A stretch of 64,000 nucleotides of DNA, from the NCBI GenBank assembly GCA_020310875.1, contig CM035441.1:85590277-85654276 (forward strand). The letters are read 5' to 3'. The position numbers were made by a program, and so were the translations under genes. Numbering within the stretch: position 1 is the first letter of the stretch; every line of letters begins with the position of its first letter. Source of the DNA: Ceratopteris richardii. Lineage: Eukaryota > Streptophyta > Polypodiopsida > Polypodiales > Pteridaceae. This document shows, piece by piece, positions 21,364 to 32,295 of the stretch. Under the pieces are notes generated by a model. It saw nothing but the letters and a program-made list of their open reading frames with translations, did not search any database and had not been told where the DNA came from.

Positions 21364-21383
21364 GGCGCCAATCATGGGGCTTG
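21364..21383 (+). other. possible tRNA-Asp type primer binding site of element E
   Basis: CGGCGCCAATCATGGGGC resembles the gypsy primer site TGGCGCCGTTGCCGGGGA (11 of 18 matches, including GGCGCC and GGGG). It follows TTTAACAT, a plausible LTR end. 20831-21363 is then the likely LTR, but no partner copy exists to prove it. 21384-22130 would be the leader; I see no coding sequence in it. Confidence 0.35.
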
Positions 21384-22130
21384 GAGTATAGCTCCAAACA
21401 AAAGCTAGGGATATACTTTTGAGTGGAGACCTTGTTTTACATGCTTGTAATGCATTCAGGCAAAACCTATCCTAAATACCAAAATGATAGACATCCTTGG
21501 TGAGTAAACAATATGTTAAGGGCAACACCATGCAGTAATATCGAAGGGAATTCATGTGAAGGGGAAGGCGTATCACGAACCAGTGGAGTAACACCACAAC
21601 AATTCTTTAATTCTGGGTTGTAAAGCATACCAAAACTGATTCTAGTACAATTTGATGATAGTTCAGTGACTAGTATTGGTACCAAAATCGATGATAGTCT
21701 GGTGCCTTTCGACAGTGGTTTGGTGTTTGATGACAGTGTCAAATTAGGTGGTGCTCCAGTGCTCATAGAATAGACCGAACAAGTTAGTGAAGATACTAAT
21801 AGACCTATTGGAACTATTGGGAAAACCACAGACCATACCCTTGAACCAAGTACTCTTATTGAGCAATTTGTTTAAGACAAACCCTTAAACTTGTGGAGTA
21901 ACAAGAAAGTCTCCATCACTAAATATCTGTTGAAAGAGTGGGATCCAACATGCATACTAAGACTTAAATTCTCCGATAGCTTGTTTCTTAACCGCAAACT
22001 AGTAGAACCAGTAAATAACAGTGAACCAGAATAGCTACAAGAATCAATAGATAATTGTAGAGTAGATCAACGTGAATAATCATTGTACACTCGTGAATTT
22101 GAACAACTAGCGGACCCCAATCCAGAAGTC

Positions 22131-22314
22131 ATGGCAGACAACCAGAATCAACAACAGCAGCAACAATAACAGGGCAGTCAGTGAAGGCAATCCACAACGA
22201 GAGTCACCTATGTGAAAATCGGTGGCTTCCCTGACCATGACCTCGACATGCATGTGTGCACATTTGAAATTAATTATGCATTATTAAACAACCCAAAGGA
22301 CCTCACGTACAAGG
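22131..22314 (+). pseudogene. gypsy gag start of element E (5' part)
   Basis: The ATG at 22131 opens MADNQNQQQQQQ, followed by stops at codons 13 and 18. Open gag-like sequence then includes VKIGGFPDHDLDMHVCTFE and ends at NNPKDLTYK, where element D is inserted. The frame resumes at 28339. Confidence 0.6.
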
Positions 22315-23372
22315 TGTTGGTGTAAATCACAAGCCTACACATTTGGCTTGGAAGATATCATGAAGACCCTACATGCATGAAGAACCATAGGAACATATGC
22401 TAGTGATTACTTACCACTTTACCTCATTGTAAAAGTGAATTTGAATTAGAATCTTTTGTAAGCACCTACCCAAATGATTCATGGAAAAGTTAGTTCACTT
22501 GATTGAGAGAATATCTCCAAGCTTTTAGAAGCTTGATTAGAGGGAGCCAAGAATTTGAATTTGAATTCAAACTCTTACACATTTCATATAAAAAGTGTTC
22601 AAGAAAAGTTGCGGTATGAGAGAACACTCCCGAGCTTCATTCTACTCTCATTGAGTGTGTGTGAGGACTACATCATAGCCTACACCTCTCTACACCATTA
22701 GGCAATGCTTGTCATGTCAATGGGATTGTACACAAGTGTTAATTTATAGATACATTTACATCATTCATCTCTGTGTTCACTGATTGTCTACTCCAAAGTC
22801 TGTCGACTTGTCAAGGGCATATCTCAGCCAATACTGCACCAAATTCAGTGATTCAAAGCTTGTTGGATTCAACTCAAAGTGATCTACATGATGACAAAGT
22901 TTGAAGTGATTTCATTCAGCTAATTCAGAGAAATCATCGTCGAGGTGCTCACTGGTCTATTTCTGCTACAGTCCTAAAAAGTCAGGGGTATACCAAATCT
23001 TGCTAAATTAATTTCTCTTAGCATAGTTCATCATTTTACATCATTCCACTTGCAAATGGTAGCTTACTAAGCTAATTGAATACCCCTAGAAGGAATTTTA
23101 TCAATTGCTACTGTGCTGGTCACACTGAGCAAAACATTGAGCAGGTGTCAAAACCAAAATAGAAGGTTTTCTTGACTTTGTGACTTCCAAAGTTATCTGT
23201 TTTGATTCAATCATTGCACACTTCATTTCCAAAGGACATAGGCCATTTCTTGGTGTCATTGGAAAGCTAAGGGAGTCTACTAATCAAGTCTGAAGCTAAA
23301 GAGGGCTGGTACAAAGCAGGTTTTAGCAGTACCTACTCAATCTCTTGGATCATCCATCCATCTTTCCCAACA
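22315..23372 (+). repeat. 5' LTR of copia D
   Basis: 1058 bp, TG...CA ends, TATA box (TATAAAAAG) at 22587-22595. It matches 27276-28333 along its full length. Confidence 0.96.
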
Positions 23373-23373
23373 G

Positions 23374-23385
23374 TGGTATCAGAGC
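23374..23385 (+). other. initiator-Met primer binding site of D
   Basis: TGGTATCAGAGC, complementary to the 3' end of plant tRNA-iMet, one base after the 5' LTR. Confidence 0.92.
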
Positions 23386-23397
23386 AAATAAGGTAAA

Positions 23398-23705
23398 ATG
23401 GGAGATGGTTTTCCTTCATTTATTGACAAATTGGACAAGAACAATTATCAAGATTGGTCTCTAAGGATGAAGAACTACTTACAAGGAAGGAGTCTCTTTG
23501 GATACATCTCAGGAGATGAGGAATTGCCCTCATTCAAAGCAAGAGGACTACCAACCAAGGAGGAACAAGAAAAACTCAACACATGGTGTGCTAAGGATGC
23601 ATTGGCAAGGTCTTACTCACAAAGAATGGAGATACATCCAAAGGTAACAACTCTTCTGCCCTATACACTGATAAGAAGTCTAAGGATAAAGGCAAGAGTA
23701 AGAAG
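23398..23705 (+). CDS. copia D gag N-terminus, core deleted
   Basis: The ATG at 23398, 13 bases after the primer site, opens MGDGFPSFIDKLDKNNYQDW, a copia gag start. Coding sense runs to about 23615 (WCAKDALARS). In the related element F about 150 more residues of capsid core follow here, but D jumps directly to the Lys-rich linker before the zinc knuckle. The track of sense then moves to the frame of the next entry. Without the capsid core the product cannot form a normal particle. Confidence 0.8.
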
Positions 23706-25001
23706 GTGGAAGATGAATGCTCTACCTCCCAAGCCAACTATGCAGGGAGAGGTAGATCTTCAAGAGGTAGGGGCAGAGGAGGTAAGCAAGGTAGGGGGAG
23801 ACCCTATAACACATCACCATGTAACATTTGTGGTTTGTCAAACCACACCACAGATGAGTGTTACAGGAATTACAAAAATCAGAGAGGAAGAGGCTACCAA
23901 AGAGGTGGATACTCTCAGTCTAGAGGAAGGTTCAACCATCACCAAGGCCACAACAACAATTATAACAACAACTACAACAACAATTACAATGGCAACTACC
24001 AAGGAGGATTCAGAAATAGAAAGGACTACAACAACTACACAGAGGAGCAGGATGACTCTCTCTTGATCATGAACATGACTTCAAAGTCAGGTACAAATGA
24101 TGATCACTTATTTTATATTGATTCAGGGTGTTCAAATCATGTGGCTGGTAATGTGGCACTACTCTCTGATCTTGAGGAGCCAAAAGGTAAACACCAAGTC
24201 CAAACAGGTGATGATACAAAGCATTCTGTAGTTAAAGTTGGAAATGTGAAAACTTGTGATGGTAATCAGAATTTGTTGAGCAGGGTACTTTATGTACCAA
24301 CAATTACAAAGAACTTAATGAGTGTTGGCCAGATTGTAGAGAAAGGTTTGCAGGTTAGGTTTAATCAATATGGAGCATTTTTGGAGGACCCAAGACATGG
24401 ATTCAAAAGGATAGCTAAAGGAGAAAAATCAGGTAGACTTTTCACTTTTGAATTAGAGGACACAAAGAATATTACTTTATACAATTATAAGGATCAGACA
24501 CTTTCAGAGCTTGAGATTTGGCACAAGCGATTAGGGCATATAGGAGAAAGGACCTTGAAGCAAATGTGCAGGGACCAATGTGTGCTTGGGATACCTAATG
24601 TATCCAAGCAACATATGATTTACAAGTGTGGTGCTTGTCAAATTGGTAAGTCTCACAGGTTACCCTTCTCAAGGAAAGGATATATGCATGAAGACTACCT
24701 AGAGCTGGTACACACAGATGTTTGGGGACCTAGCAAAGATCCCTCAGTCTCAGGTTCAAGGTACTATATGTCTTTTATTGATGACTATAGTAGATGGACT
24801 GTGTTATACTTTATGAAGCACAAGGATGAGGTGTTTAATTGTTTTAAGAAATATCTTGCACTAGTTGAAAATCAGACAGGAAGAAATTTGAAGAGGCTAA
24901 GGTCAGATGGAGGAGGTGAATACTTCTCCAATGAGTTTGAGGACTTCTTGCAGGACAGAGGCATTAAAAGGGAAATAACCACAAGGTACTCTCCTGAATA
25001 G
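23706..25001 (+). CDS. copia D nucleocapsid, protease and integrase N-part
   Basis: The 431 codons are read from a frameshifted gag and start in mid-protein. An Arg/Gly-rich region, zinc knuckle CNICGLSNHTTDEC, and an Asn/Tyr-rich spacer lead to the protease loop FYIDSGCSNHV. LYVPTITKNLMS, the pre-integrase HHCC (WHKRLGHIGERTL, then CGACQIGK) and the integrase core follow, with HTDVWGP and LRSDGGGEYF giving two catalytic Asp. The frame ends at TAG 24999 inside the SPQQNG block (SPE-stop-NG here). The lost C-terminal part continues in frame. Confidence 0.92.
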   Translation: MEDECSTSQANYAGRGRSSRGRGRGGKQGRGRPYNTSPCNICGLSNHTTDECYRNYKNQRGRGYQRGGYSQSRGRFNHHQGHNNNYNNNYNNNYNGNYQGGFRNRKDYNNYTEEQDDSLLIMNMTSKSGTNDDHLFYIDSGCSNHVAGNVALLSDLEEPKGKHQVQTGDDTKHSVVKVGNVKTCDGNQNLLSRVLYVPTITKNLMSVGQIVEKGLQVRFNQYGAFLEDPRHGFKRIAKGEKSGRLFTFELEDTKNITLYNYKDQTLSELEIWHKRLGHIGERTLKQMCRDQCVLGIPNVSKQHMIYKCGACQIGKSHRLPFSRKGYMHEDYLELVHTDVWGPSKDPSVSGSRYYMSFIDDYSRWTVLYFMKHKDEVFNCFKKYLALVENQTGRNLKRLRSDGGGEYFSNEFEDFLQDRGIKREITTRYSPE

Positions 25002-26372
25002 AATGGGGTAGCTGAAAGAAGAAATAGGTTAATTGTTGAGATAGCTAGATCTATGCTTAATGAGAAGAAGTTGCCTAACTATCTATGGGCAGAGAGTGTT
25101 TCTACTGCCACTTACCTCATAAACAGGTTACCATCTAAATCACTTGATGGTATGACACCTTATGAAGCATGGCATGGTAAGAGACCTTCATTAGATCATT
25201 GGAAAATTTTTGGGTGTGTAGCATATGTACACATTCCTTCACAGGTAAGAGGAAAGCTAGATCCAAAGGCTGAAAAATGTATTTTCATTGGATATGATTT
25301 AAATAAAAAAGGTTACAGGTTTTATAACCCTACCAATAAGGGATTTATGGTAAGCAGAGATGTGATCTTTGATGAGAATGATTCTTGGTATGAGAATGAA
25401 TGCAGGAAGGTCAAACTACCTTATGATTTGGAAGAGGAGTTTCCAAAACTTGCAAAGGAGGAACCTACTCAGAAAGAAGACTCAAGTTCAGATGAAGAAG
25501 ATACAATCAACCTTGAAGAGTTCAAGGCATGGAAGTCCAAAGGCAAAATGAAGATGAAGAAGCTTGAGGACATACCAGAATCTTCAACTCAATCAATCAG
25601 AAGGTCTCAAAGAGAAAGCAAAAAACCTATCAGATATGGGTATGATACATCTCTTGTTACTAAACATTCAATTTATCTTGCAAAGGATTTGCTAAATGAA
25701 GAACCAGGATCATATGAAGAAGCAATCACAAAATCAGAATGGAAAGAAGCTATGGATGAGGAGATTGAAGCACTCAAGGAGAGTGATACATGGGAGTTAG
25801 TACCCAAGAAGGACTCCATGAAGGTAGTAGGATCCAGATGGATCTATAAATTGAAAAGAAATTCTGATGGCACAATTAACAAGTACAAGGTCATATTAGT
25901 AGCCAAGGGTTTTGCACAAACCCAAGGCATTGACTATGAAGAAACATTTTCTCCTGTGGCCAAGATGCCAACAATCAGAGTGTTGGTGAGTGTGGCTGCA
26001 TCAAAGAATTGGAACATGTACCAATTGGATGTCAAGAATGCTTTCTTGAATGGATGGATTTCAGAAGAGGTTTATATGTCACAACCTCCTGGCTATGAAG
26101 ACCCTAAGAAGGTAACTTATGTCTGCAAATTAAAGAAGGCTCTATATGGATTGAAGCAGGCACCTAGGGCATGGAATTACAGGCTAACTACATACCTCCA
26201 AGACCAAGGATTTGTTATGAGCAAGGCAGATACTTCTTTGTTCATTAAAAGAAGTAGTTCAGAGGTAATTTATCTTTGTGTTTATGTTGATGACATCATC
26301 ATTACAGGCAATGATGTCAATGGGAATCAGAAGCATCAAAAGCCAAATGATGAAGGAATTCAAGATCAATGA
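25002..26372 (+). CDS. copia D integrase C-part and reverse transcriptase
   Basis: It continues in frame from the TAG, with GVAERRN (catalytic Glu) at the start, then TPYEAWHGKRP, FGCVAYVHIPSQ and YRFYNP. An acidic linker precedes RT: WKEAMDEEIEALKESDTWELV, QLDVKNAFLNG, KKALYGLKQAPRAW and the YVDD box near 26282. A frameshift near 26320 ends coding sense, and RT continues in the frame at 26278-27240. The first ATG in this stretch is at 25053, but it is internal to integrase. Confidence 0.92.
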   Translation, partial: NGVAERRNRLIVEIARSMLNEKKLPNYLWAESVSTATYLINRLPSKSLDGMTPYEAWHGKRPSLDHWKIFGCVAYVHIPSQVRGKLDPKAEKCIFIGYDLNKKGYRFYNPTNKGFMVSRDVIFDENDSWYENECRKVKLPYDLEEEFPKLAKEEPTQKEDSSSDEEDTINLEEFKAWKSKGKMKMKKLEDIPESSTQSIRRSQRESKKPIRYGYDTSLVTKHSIYLAKDLLNEEPGSYEEAITKSEWKEAMDEEIEALKESDTWELVPKKDSMKVVGSRWIYKLKRNSDGTINKYKVILVAKGFAQTQGIDYEETFSPVAKMPTIRVLVSVAASKNWNMYQLDVKNAFLNGWISEEVYMSQPPGYEDPKKVTYVCKLKKALYGLKQAPRAWNYRLTTYLQDQGFVMSKADTSLFIKRSSSEVIYLCVYVDDIIITGNDVNGNQKHQKPNDEGIQDQ

Positions 26373-27240
26373 TCTTGGATTATTGAAGTATTTTTTGGGA
26401 CTTGAATTGGTTTACACTAATTCAGGAATATACATTACTCAGAAGAAGTATGTGCAAGACATGTTGAAGAAATTTCACTTGCAGGATGCTAAAGCAGCAA
26501 GCACTCCAATGGAGGTGAACCTAAAGCTAAGTGCCCATGAAGGTGATGAAGCCCAAGACATTACATGTTGTCAAAGTATGGTGGGTAGCTTGAACTATGC
26601 TACCTTAACTAGAATTGACATTGCATATGGAGTTAGTGTGCTAAGTCAATTTATGCACAAGCCAAGGATACCTCACTTAGAGGCTGCCAAGAGAATATTG
26701 AAGTATCTCAAGGGTACACAGAACCATGGTTTGTATTTTCCTTATACTTCAGATATTGATATAAAAGTTTATTCAGATGTAGATTGGGCAGGATGCAAGG
26801 ATGATAGGAGAAGCACTTCAGGATACATTTCCTTTGCAGGTGACAAACCAATTTCATGGTCTGCAAAGAAGCAACCAACTATTGCATTGTCTTCTACAGA
26901 AGCAGAGTATAGAGGGCTAGCTAATGCCACTCAAGAAGCAATTTGGATTAAGCTTTTGTATACAGAATTGGGCTTATATACTAGGCCTCCAATTATCTTT
27001 GGAGATAATACAAGTTCTCTTCACCTTGCAGCTAATCCTATCTATCATGCTAGGACAAAACACATAGAAGTACATTATCATTATGTGAGGGAGAAGTTGC
27101 TAAGCAAAGACATTCAGTTGACTTATGTGTCAACCAACATGCAATGTGCAGATTTGCTGACTAAAGCTTTGGATGGGACCAAACTTTGCAGGTTCAAATC
27201 TATGATTGGATTACAGGATATACTTGAAAAAGGAGGATGA
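26278..27240 (+). CDS. copia D RT C-terminus and RNase H
   Basis: True sense begins at about 26320 (RSIKSQMMKEFKINDLG). It includes YFLGLEL, RPD-type block TRIDIAYGV, and RNase H with YSDVDWAG, DRRSTSGYIS, SSTEAEYRG and GDNTSS, followed by ARTKHIEVHYHYVREK. It ends at TGA 27238-27240, 22 bases before the polypurine tract. RNase H catalytic acidic residues appear intact. Confidence 0.9.
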   Translation: MFMLMTSSLQAMMSMGIRSIKSQMMKEFKINDLGLLKYFLGLELVYTNSGIYITQKKYVQDMLKKFHLQDAKAASTPMEVNLKLSAHEGDEAQDITCCQSMVGSLNYATLTRIDIAYGVSVLSQFMHKPRIPHLEAAKRILKYLKGTQNHGLYFPYTSDIDIKVYSDVDWAGCKDDRRSTSGYISFAGDKPISWSAKKQPTIALSSTEAEYRGLANATQEAIWIKLLYTELGLYTRPPIIFGDNTSSLHLAANPIYHARTKHIEVHYHYVREKLLSKDIQLTYVSTNMQCADLLTKALDGTKLCRFKSMIGLQDILEKGG

Positions 27241-27261
27241 AGACTTAAGCCAAAATGTTTG

Positions 27262-27275
27262 GCTTGAGGGGGATC
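27262..27275 (+). other. polypurine tract of D
   Basis: GCTTGAGGGGGATC just before the 3' LTR. The core TTGAGGGGGA is the same as in F and G. Confidence 0.85.
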
Positions 27276-28333
27276 TGTTGGTGTAAATCACAAGCCTACA
27301 CATTTGGTTTGGAAGATATCATGAAGACCCTACATGCATGAAGAACCATAAGAACATATGCTAGTGATTACTTACCACTTTACCTCATTGTAAAAGTCAA
27401 CTTGACTTAGAATCTTTTGTAAGCACCTACCCAAATGATTCGTGGAAAATTTAGTTCACTTGATTGAGAGAATATCTCCAAGCTTTTAGAAGCTTGATTA
27501 GAGGGAGCCAAGAATTTGAATTTGAATTCAAATTCTTACACATTTCATATAAAAAGTGTTCGAGAAAAGTCGCGGTATGAGAGATCACTCCCGAGCTTCA
27601 TTCTACTGTCATTGAGTGTGTGTGAGGACTACATCATAGCCTACACCTCTCTACACCATTAGGCAATGCTTGTCATGTTAATGGGATTGTACACAAGTGT
27701 TAATTTATAGATACATTTACATCATTCATCTCTGTGTTCACTGATTGTCTACTCCAAAGTCTGTCAACTTGTCAACGGCATATCTCAGCCAATACTGCAC
27801 CAAATTCAGTGATTCAAAGCTTGTTGGATTCAGCTTAAAGTCATCTACATGCTGAAAAAGTTTGAAGTGATTTCATTCAGCCAATTCAGAGAAATCGTCG
27901 TCGAGGTGCTCACTGGTCTATTTCTGCTACAGTCCTAAAAAGTCGGGGGTATACCAAATCTTGCTAAATTAATTTCTCTTAGCATAGTTCATCATTTTAC
28001 ATCATTCCACTTGCAAATGGTAGCTTACTAAGCTAATTGAATACCCCTAGAAGGAATTTTATCAATTCCTATTGTGCTGGTCACACTGAGCAAAACATTG
28101 AGCAGATGTCAAAACCAAAATAGAAGGTTTTCTTGACTTTGTGACTTCCAAAGTTATCTGTTTTGATTCAATCATTGCACACTTCATTTCCAAAGGACAT
28201 AGGCCATTTCTTGGTGTCATTGGAAAGCTAAGGGAGTCCACTAATCAAGTCTGAAGCTAAAGAGGGTTGGTACAAAGCAAGTTTTAGCAGTACCTACTCA
28301 ATGTCTTGGATCATCCATCCATCTTTCCCAACA
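27276..28333 (+). repeat. 3' LTR of copia D
   Basis: 1058 bp, the same length as the 5' LTR, with about 30 substitutions by eye, mostly transitions. The CAAGG target duplication follows it. Confidence 0.96.
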
Positions 28334-28338
28334 CAAGG

Positions 28339-29060
28339 CCATCATGTTTCAATCAACCTTAGTGAATGAAGCGGCATGTTGGTTGACCGAGTATGACATT
28401 AATCATTTTAGGCAATATGATGTTGTCAAGAATGCCTTCTTACAACGATCAGACTAAAGAAAAATGCGGCAAAGATATTTGACTATCTACAGAATAACTG
28501 GCAAAAAATGCATCAAAGCGTGCAAAAATATGCTACATTGTTTTTCACACACTTATGAAAACTACCTCCAGCCCACACAAATCTCTCGGATGATGTGATT
28601 ACATAGTGGTTTATCAATGGATTAATCCTCAGTTAAAACAGATTATGATTATTTGCTGCATTGGATGAATGACCTTAGATGCCATCATTGTGATGGGGCT
28701 ACAGTTGAAGCATAAGATTGGCAACTTCACAGAAGATTTGGAGTGGCTAAATTCTAGCAAAACTAAAAATGATGATATATTGAAAGAGGTTTACTGCACA
28801 AAATGTAAAAACCTTGGACATGTAGCAGTGAAATGCACCCTCAATCAAGTCTACTATGTTATCTGCAATATTGTTAGCCATTCAACAGATACCTGCCCAT
28901 AGAATGCAAAGACAGAGAACATACTAGCTGTTAATGCAGTTCTTCAAAAGCAGAGACAAGCAGCTACAAGCTATGTACCACCTCAATTGAAAAGTACGAC
29001 CTATCCAACTTACAACAATTATAGGGGACCTCAGACAAGAAATTTTGGCAAACTCGATGG
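28339..29060 (+). pseudogene. gypsy gag of element E (3' part) with zinc knuckles
   Basis: The frame opened at 22131 resumes: MFQSTLVNEAACWLTEYD, a gag capsid block. Stops occur near 28455, 28593 and 28618. A frame at 28669-28902 has CTKCKNLGHVAVKC (CX2CX4HX4C) and a second knuckle with its first Cys changed to Tyr. A third degenerate knuckle (CHFYGEVGHIHCHC) lies near 29108. The product would be the nucleocapsid of E. It is non-functional. Confidence 0.65.
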
Positions 29061-29639
29061 AAACAGGGGCAAACAAGTAGTAGTACGGCTTTACCTCCAC
29101 CTAGATGCCATTTCTATGGGGAAGTGGGCCATATACATTGTCATTGTAAAGAAGCCTGAGAATACAACAAACGAAAAAAGGATAGGTAGAGTCCGATGGA
29201 AAATATGGTCTACATCATGCTAGTAGATACACAAACCGTAGTAGTGCAGACTCAGTCCGATAAAACCCTCCATCCAGCTTCCAATGTGTTTGAGCCAGGG
29301 TTAAAGGAACAACAATGCACATTTGTCGAAGCATCCAAGTGGACTATAGAGGAACGACCAATTTTCCTTGCCCCTACACCCATGATATGGCAAACAAATG
29401 ATGAGTCAGTAGTATCTACACGGACTCAATACCAGTACTGCCAGTAACCTCACAAGAAGCTTCATCAAAACCACCCAAATCAAGTGTAGCATGGGATATA
29501 TTAGCTAAAAGACCGATTACCATTCCACTAAGACAACTCCTATCCCTCATTCCAGGTATTCGCCAACAATTCCATTAGTAGATTGACCCAAGTTCAACCC
29601 GAACACCGGCTACTGCTACCATCAACCCGAAGACTGACT

Positions 29640-29940
29640 CTACAGTTGATCACGTGGTACAACTCATTACTGTTTGGTTTAAGAATCACAAGATTTCATA
29701 GGTGCTAATTGATGGAGGATCAAGAGTTAATATTTCTGCTACATCAATTTGCAAAAGGCTAGGCTAGAATCACATCAAACTAATTAATTTTTTTGTTCGT
29801 ATGGATGATCAATCATGAGTCCATCTGGTAGGACTAGTACATAATATCCCTATTACATTACAAGGTGCAGTATTCAAAATGAATTTTGTTGTTATGGACT
29901 TACCAGAGTCTAGCTTAAAGCCACTTGGTTTTATTTTATA
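29640..29940 (+). pseudogene. gypsy retropepsin of element E
   Basis: VLIDGGSRVNISATSICKRLG near 29701-29762 matches the gypsy protease loop (here DGGS). It is followed by ITLQGAVFKMNFVVMDLPES, the usual second strand region. Homology breaks off at about 29940, before the LLGRPFL block. The 29061-29640 stretch carries a Thr/Pro linker frame (29196-29447) without a domain. Confidence 0.65.
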
Positions 29941-30452
29941 ATTCTAAATATGATAGAGCTGCAAGAAACTTTAAGGGCGGTTTAGTCCATACCAGATTTT
30001 GGCAAAACTGGGTCCAGCAACTTTCCAGTTAGAGACATTGACCGAAGCACAGATTTCGAATCTGGTCAATAGTTCCAAGTTGCATCCTTTTCGTCTACCT
30101 TCTATGTCTACCATAATCATCTCGCCACCCATATCTGCATGAGTTTGCATGGAATTTATGCACCTCACTCCAATGTGCATTCATCATTCCATTTCCTCTT
30201 TCACAACATGACACTATGATGCTCATTTATTGTTTTAAAAACCCCCTCTCTCACATACGGATGTTCGATAATTTATGAGTGTGTCTTAGTGCCTTTGTAT
30301 CGTGTTATTGTTTTCATATTGAGTTGCTATCGCCTTCCATGGAAGTTCTTGCACCCTTCAAACCCTTGACAGCTGTCATGACGAACAACATGTAGGCCTT
30401 CCTAGAGCCTCACTGTCTTGGTACGTTTTGCCTCTTGTAGTGGGATGCAGCC
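29941..30452 (+). other. non-coding stretch, nothing recognised
   Basis: No convincing coding sequence, LTR pair or motif. A pyrimidine-rich acceptor-like sequence (TTTTGCCTCTTGTAG) ends at 30440, just before the next coding block, in the same relation as the acceptor before X1. Confidence 0.4.
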
Positions 30453-32290
30453 TTGGCTCAACCCACTATGGAGAGCATTATTCGAAACTTTGTGGTTGAA
30501 CTGGCTAACATTGCTCTCTGGACAATTCTTTGGAATGGCCAACAACTTAGTATCAGTGCCATGGAGATCGGGCAATGTTTCTTTCTTCCCATTGCTGGTG
30601 TCATTTCTGTCCCAACCATATGTCGCGCTGCTATGGGTTCCTTGTCCTTGCCCTTAATTTACAATACCACCCATATGGTATCTCTTGCCAGTTCTATTCC
30701 CTCATCACCGCGGCCGTTAATCAACCATTTAACTGGTCGTTGCTCCTCTTTAACTGCATCCACCATGAATGCCAAACTATCATCAGACAGTTGGATGCTA
30801 GTAACCACCCTAAAACTTGCCTTCTTTTCCTCCAATCCATTCTGTTTCTTGGAGAGTTCCCCATCAATGCTTGTGTAGTGTTGGTGCCGTGCTCCTTCGC
30901 CCAACAACCCATTCCCTCCGTCGAAAATGAAAAAGAGGAAGATGAAAGTATTAATGTCCTTTTGCATCGGCCCCATCGTCAACAAATTATCGTGACTTCA
31001 TCCTCCTCTAGTGCGTCTCGTGTCGACTCCCACAACCCCACTCTGCCTCGTTCACCCTCTTCTCCCCCTGCGAATGATTTGGGAGCTGTACCTCCTGTTC
31101 CGCTCGAAGTGGAGATGACAATGCCACTAGCGTCCTTGGAGTCATCCTTCTAGTCTCCCCTCCACCTATCTCTCCACCCCCTATTCAGTCAAAACCCTCT
31201 CCTCACCCCAGTTCCACCACATCTTCTCCTTCCTATTCACCACCTGCTTCTCCTTCTGGATGGTCTATGCCGTCTCCTCTAACATCTCCCTAGAACCCGA
31301 TAAAATCGATTGTGAAGGATGATATGTTTTTGCCTGAATTAGCTCCCCTACCCACTCCTCAGGAACGGTTCTGGCAATTCTTTGTTAATGACCAGGCCAG
31401 ATTACATGAATTCAATTGCCTAAGCATGTACCTTTTGCACATCCAATCCCTTCTCACACAAGATTTTGGCCATGTCACTAGGACCTACTCTGATCTCCAG
31501 GCATATAACTAGTGGTTGCAGTCCCACCTCCACCAAGTTCAAGAAATCGCCCATCAACAACACTTTGAAGTACAACGCTTGACCGCCACTCTATGGACCG
31601 ATTCATGTCAAATGCAATACTTCAAAGCATTATTTGAAGAAGCTCACCAATCTTGAACAAGCTAACCAATGCCATTTACAGAAGATTCACAATTTGCAGA
31701 AAAAAATCATGATTAAAGATGCTTCCATTAATGAATTAAAGTATCAACTTATAAGCGAAGTTGAGGCGCATCCCCTGTTGCAATAGACAACATCTCCATT
31801 ACGGGAAACCAATGAGTAGTTTTCCTTGTAGCTGATCCAACAAGCAGAGCAGCTCCGGACTTAACCAAAAGGTGGTAACGATGCAGCGCAGTCTTGACGA
31901 AGCTTGCACAACACAGGTGGCAATAGAACAATGTGCTTAGAAGCAGTAAGAAGCCCTCTACACTCAGTTGGAAGCGGCAAATCTCCCTCAGACTAAAGCC
32001 GAAGAATATCTTGGTTTTGAATGCCAATGCTGGAACCATATTGCCCAACAAGATTTTTACTTACAAGAAGAATTTGGCCTTCAGCTTGCGGACACACAAA
32101 GTCATGCCATTTTGTCTTAGGCATCAACTTCTACCCATGGCGATATAGTCACTCTTAATCCTACCAAAGTACAATGCCTTCTCAAGTCAATTAATAAAAA
32201 GATTCAACAAACTTTTGTAGATGCCACACCGCTTTCCCTTCCTCCGATGATGATATGGATGAATGTAGCTCAGTGATGAGTAGCACCTCC
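30453..32290 (+). pseudogene. decayed coding block with X1-X2-like layout
   Basis: Several overlapping frames together suggest a protein with a hydrophobic/globular N-terminal part (30453-30900), an acidic and Ser/Pro-rich linker (30920-31300), and Gln/His/Leu-rich coiled-coil segments (31312-32150). Stops and frameshifts are frequent. This order (globular, Pro-rich, coiled coil) parallels X1-X2, but I could not align specific conserved blocks by eye, so homology is unproven. It is cut at 32295 by the LTR of copy 2. It may be the envelope-position block of element E or another gypsy. Confidence 0.4.
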
Positions 32291-32295
32291 TTTAA

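Larger units (their letters stand above)
22315..28333 (+). mobile_element. complete Ty1/copia element D with paired LTRs
   Basis: Two 1058-bp LTRs (22315-23372 and 27276-28333) begin TGTTGG and end CCAACA. The 5-base target duplication CAAGG is at 22310-22314 and 28334-28338. Primer site, gag, protease, integrase, RT, RNase H and polypurine tract are in copia order. By eye the LTRs differ at about 30 positions with no indels. Internal defects are a large gag deletion, TAG at 24999 and a frameshift near 26320. Confidence 0.96.
20831..29940 (+). mobile_element. Ty3/gypsy remnant E, split by copia element D
   Basis: The left part (20831-22314) has a probable LTR end, a primer-site-like sequence and the gag start. 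The right part (28339-29940) continues the gag frame, then zinc knuckles and a protease. The gag reading joins cleanly across the insertion once one copy of the 5-base duplication CAAGG is removed. No RT or integrase of E is present; homology ends near 29940. Confidence 0.7.
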
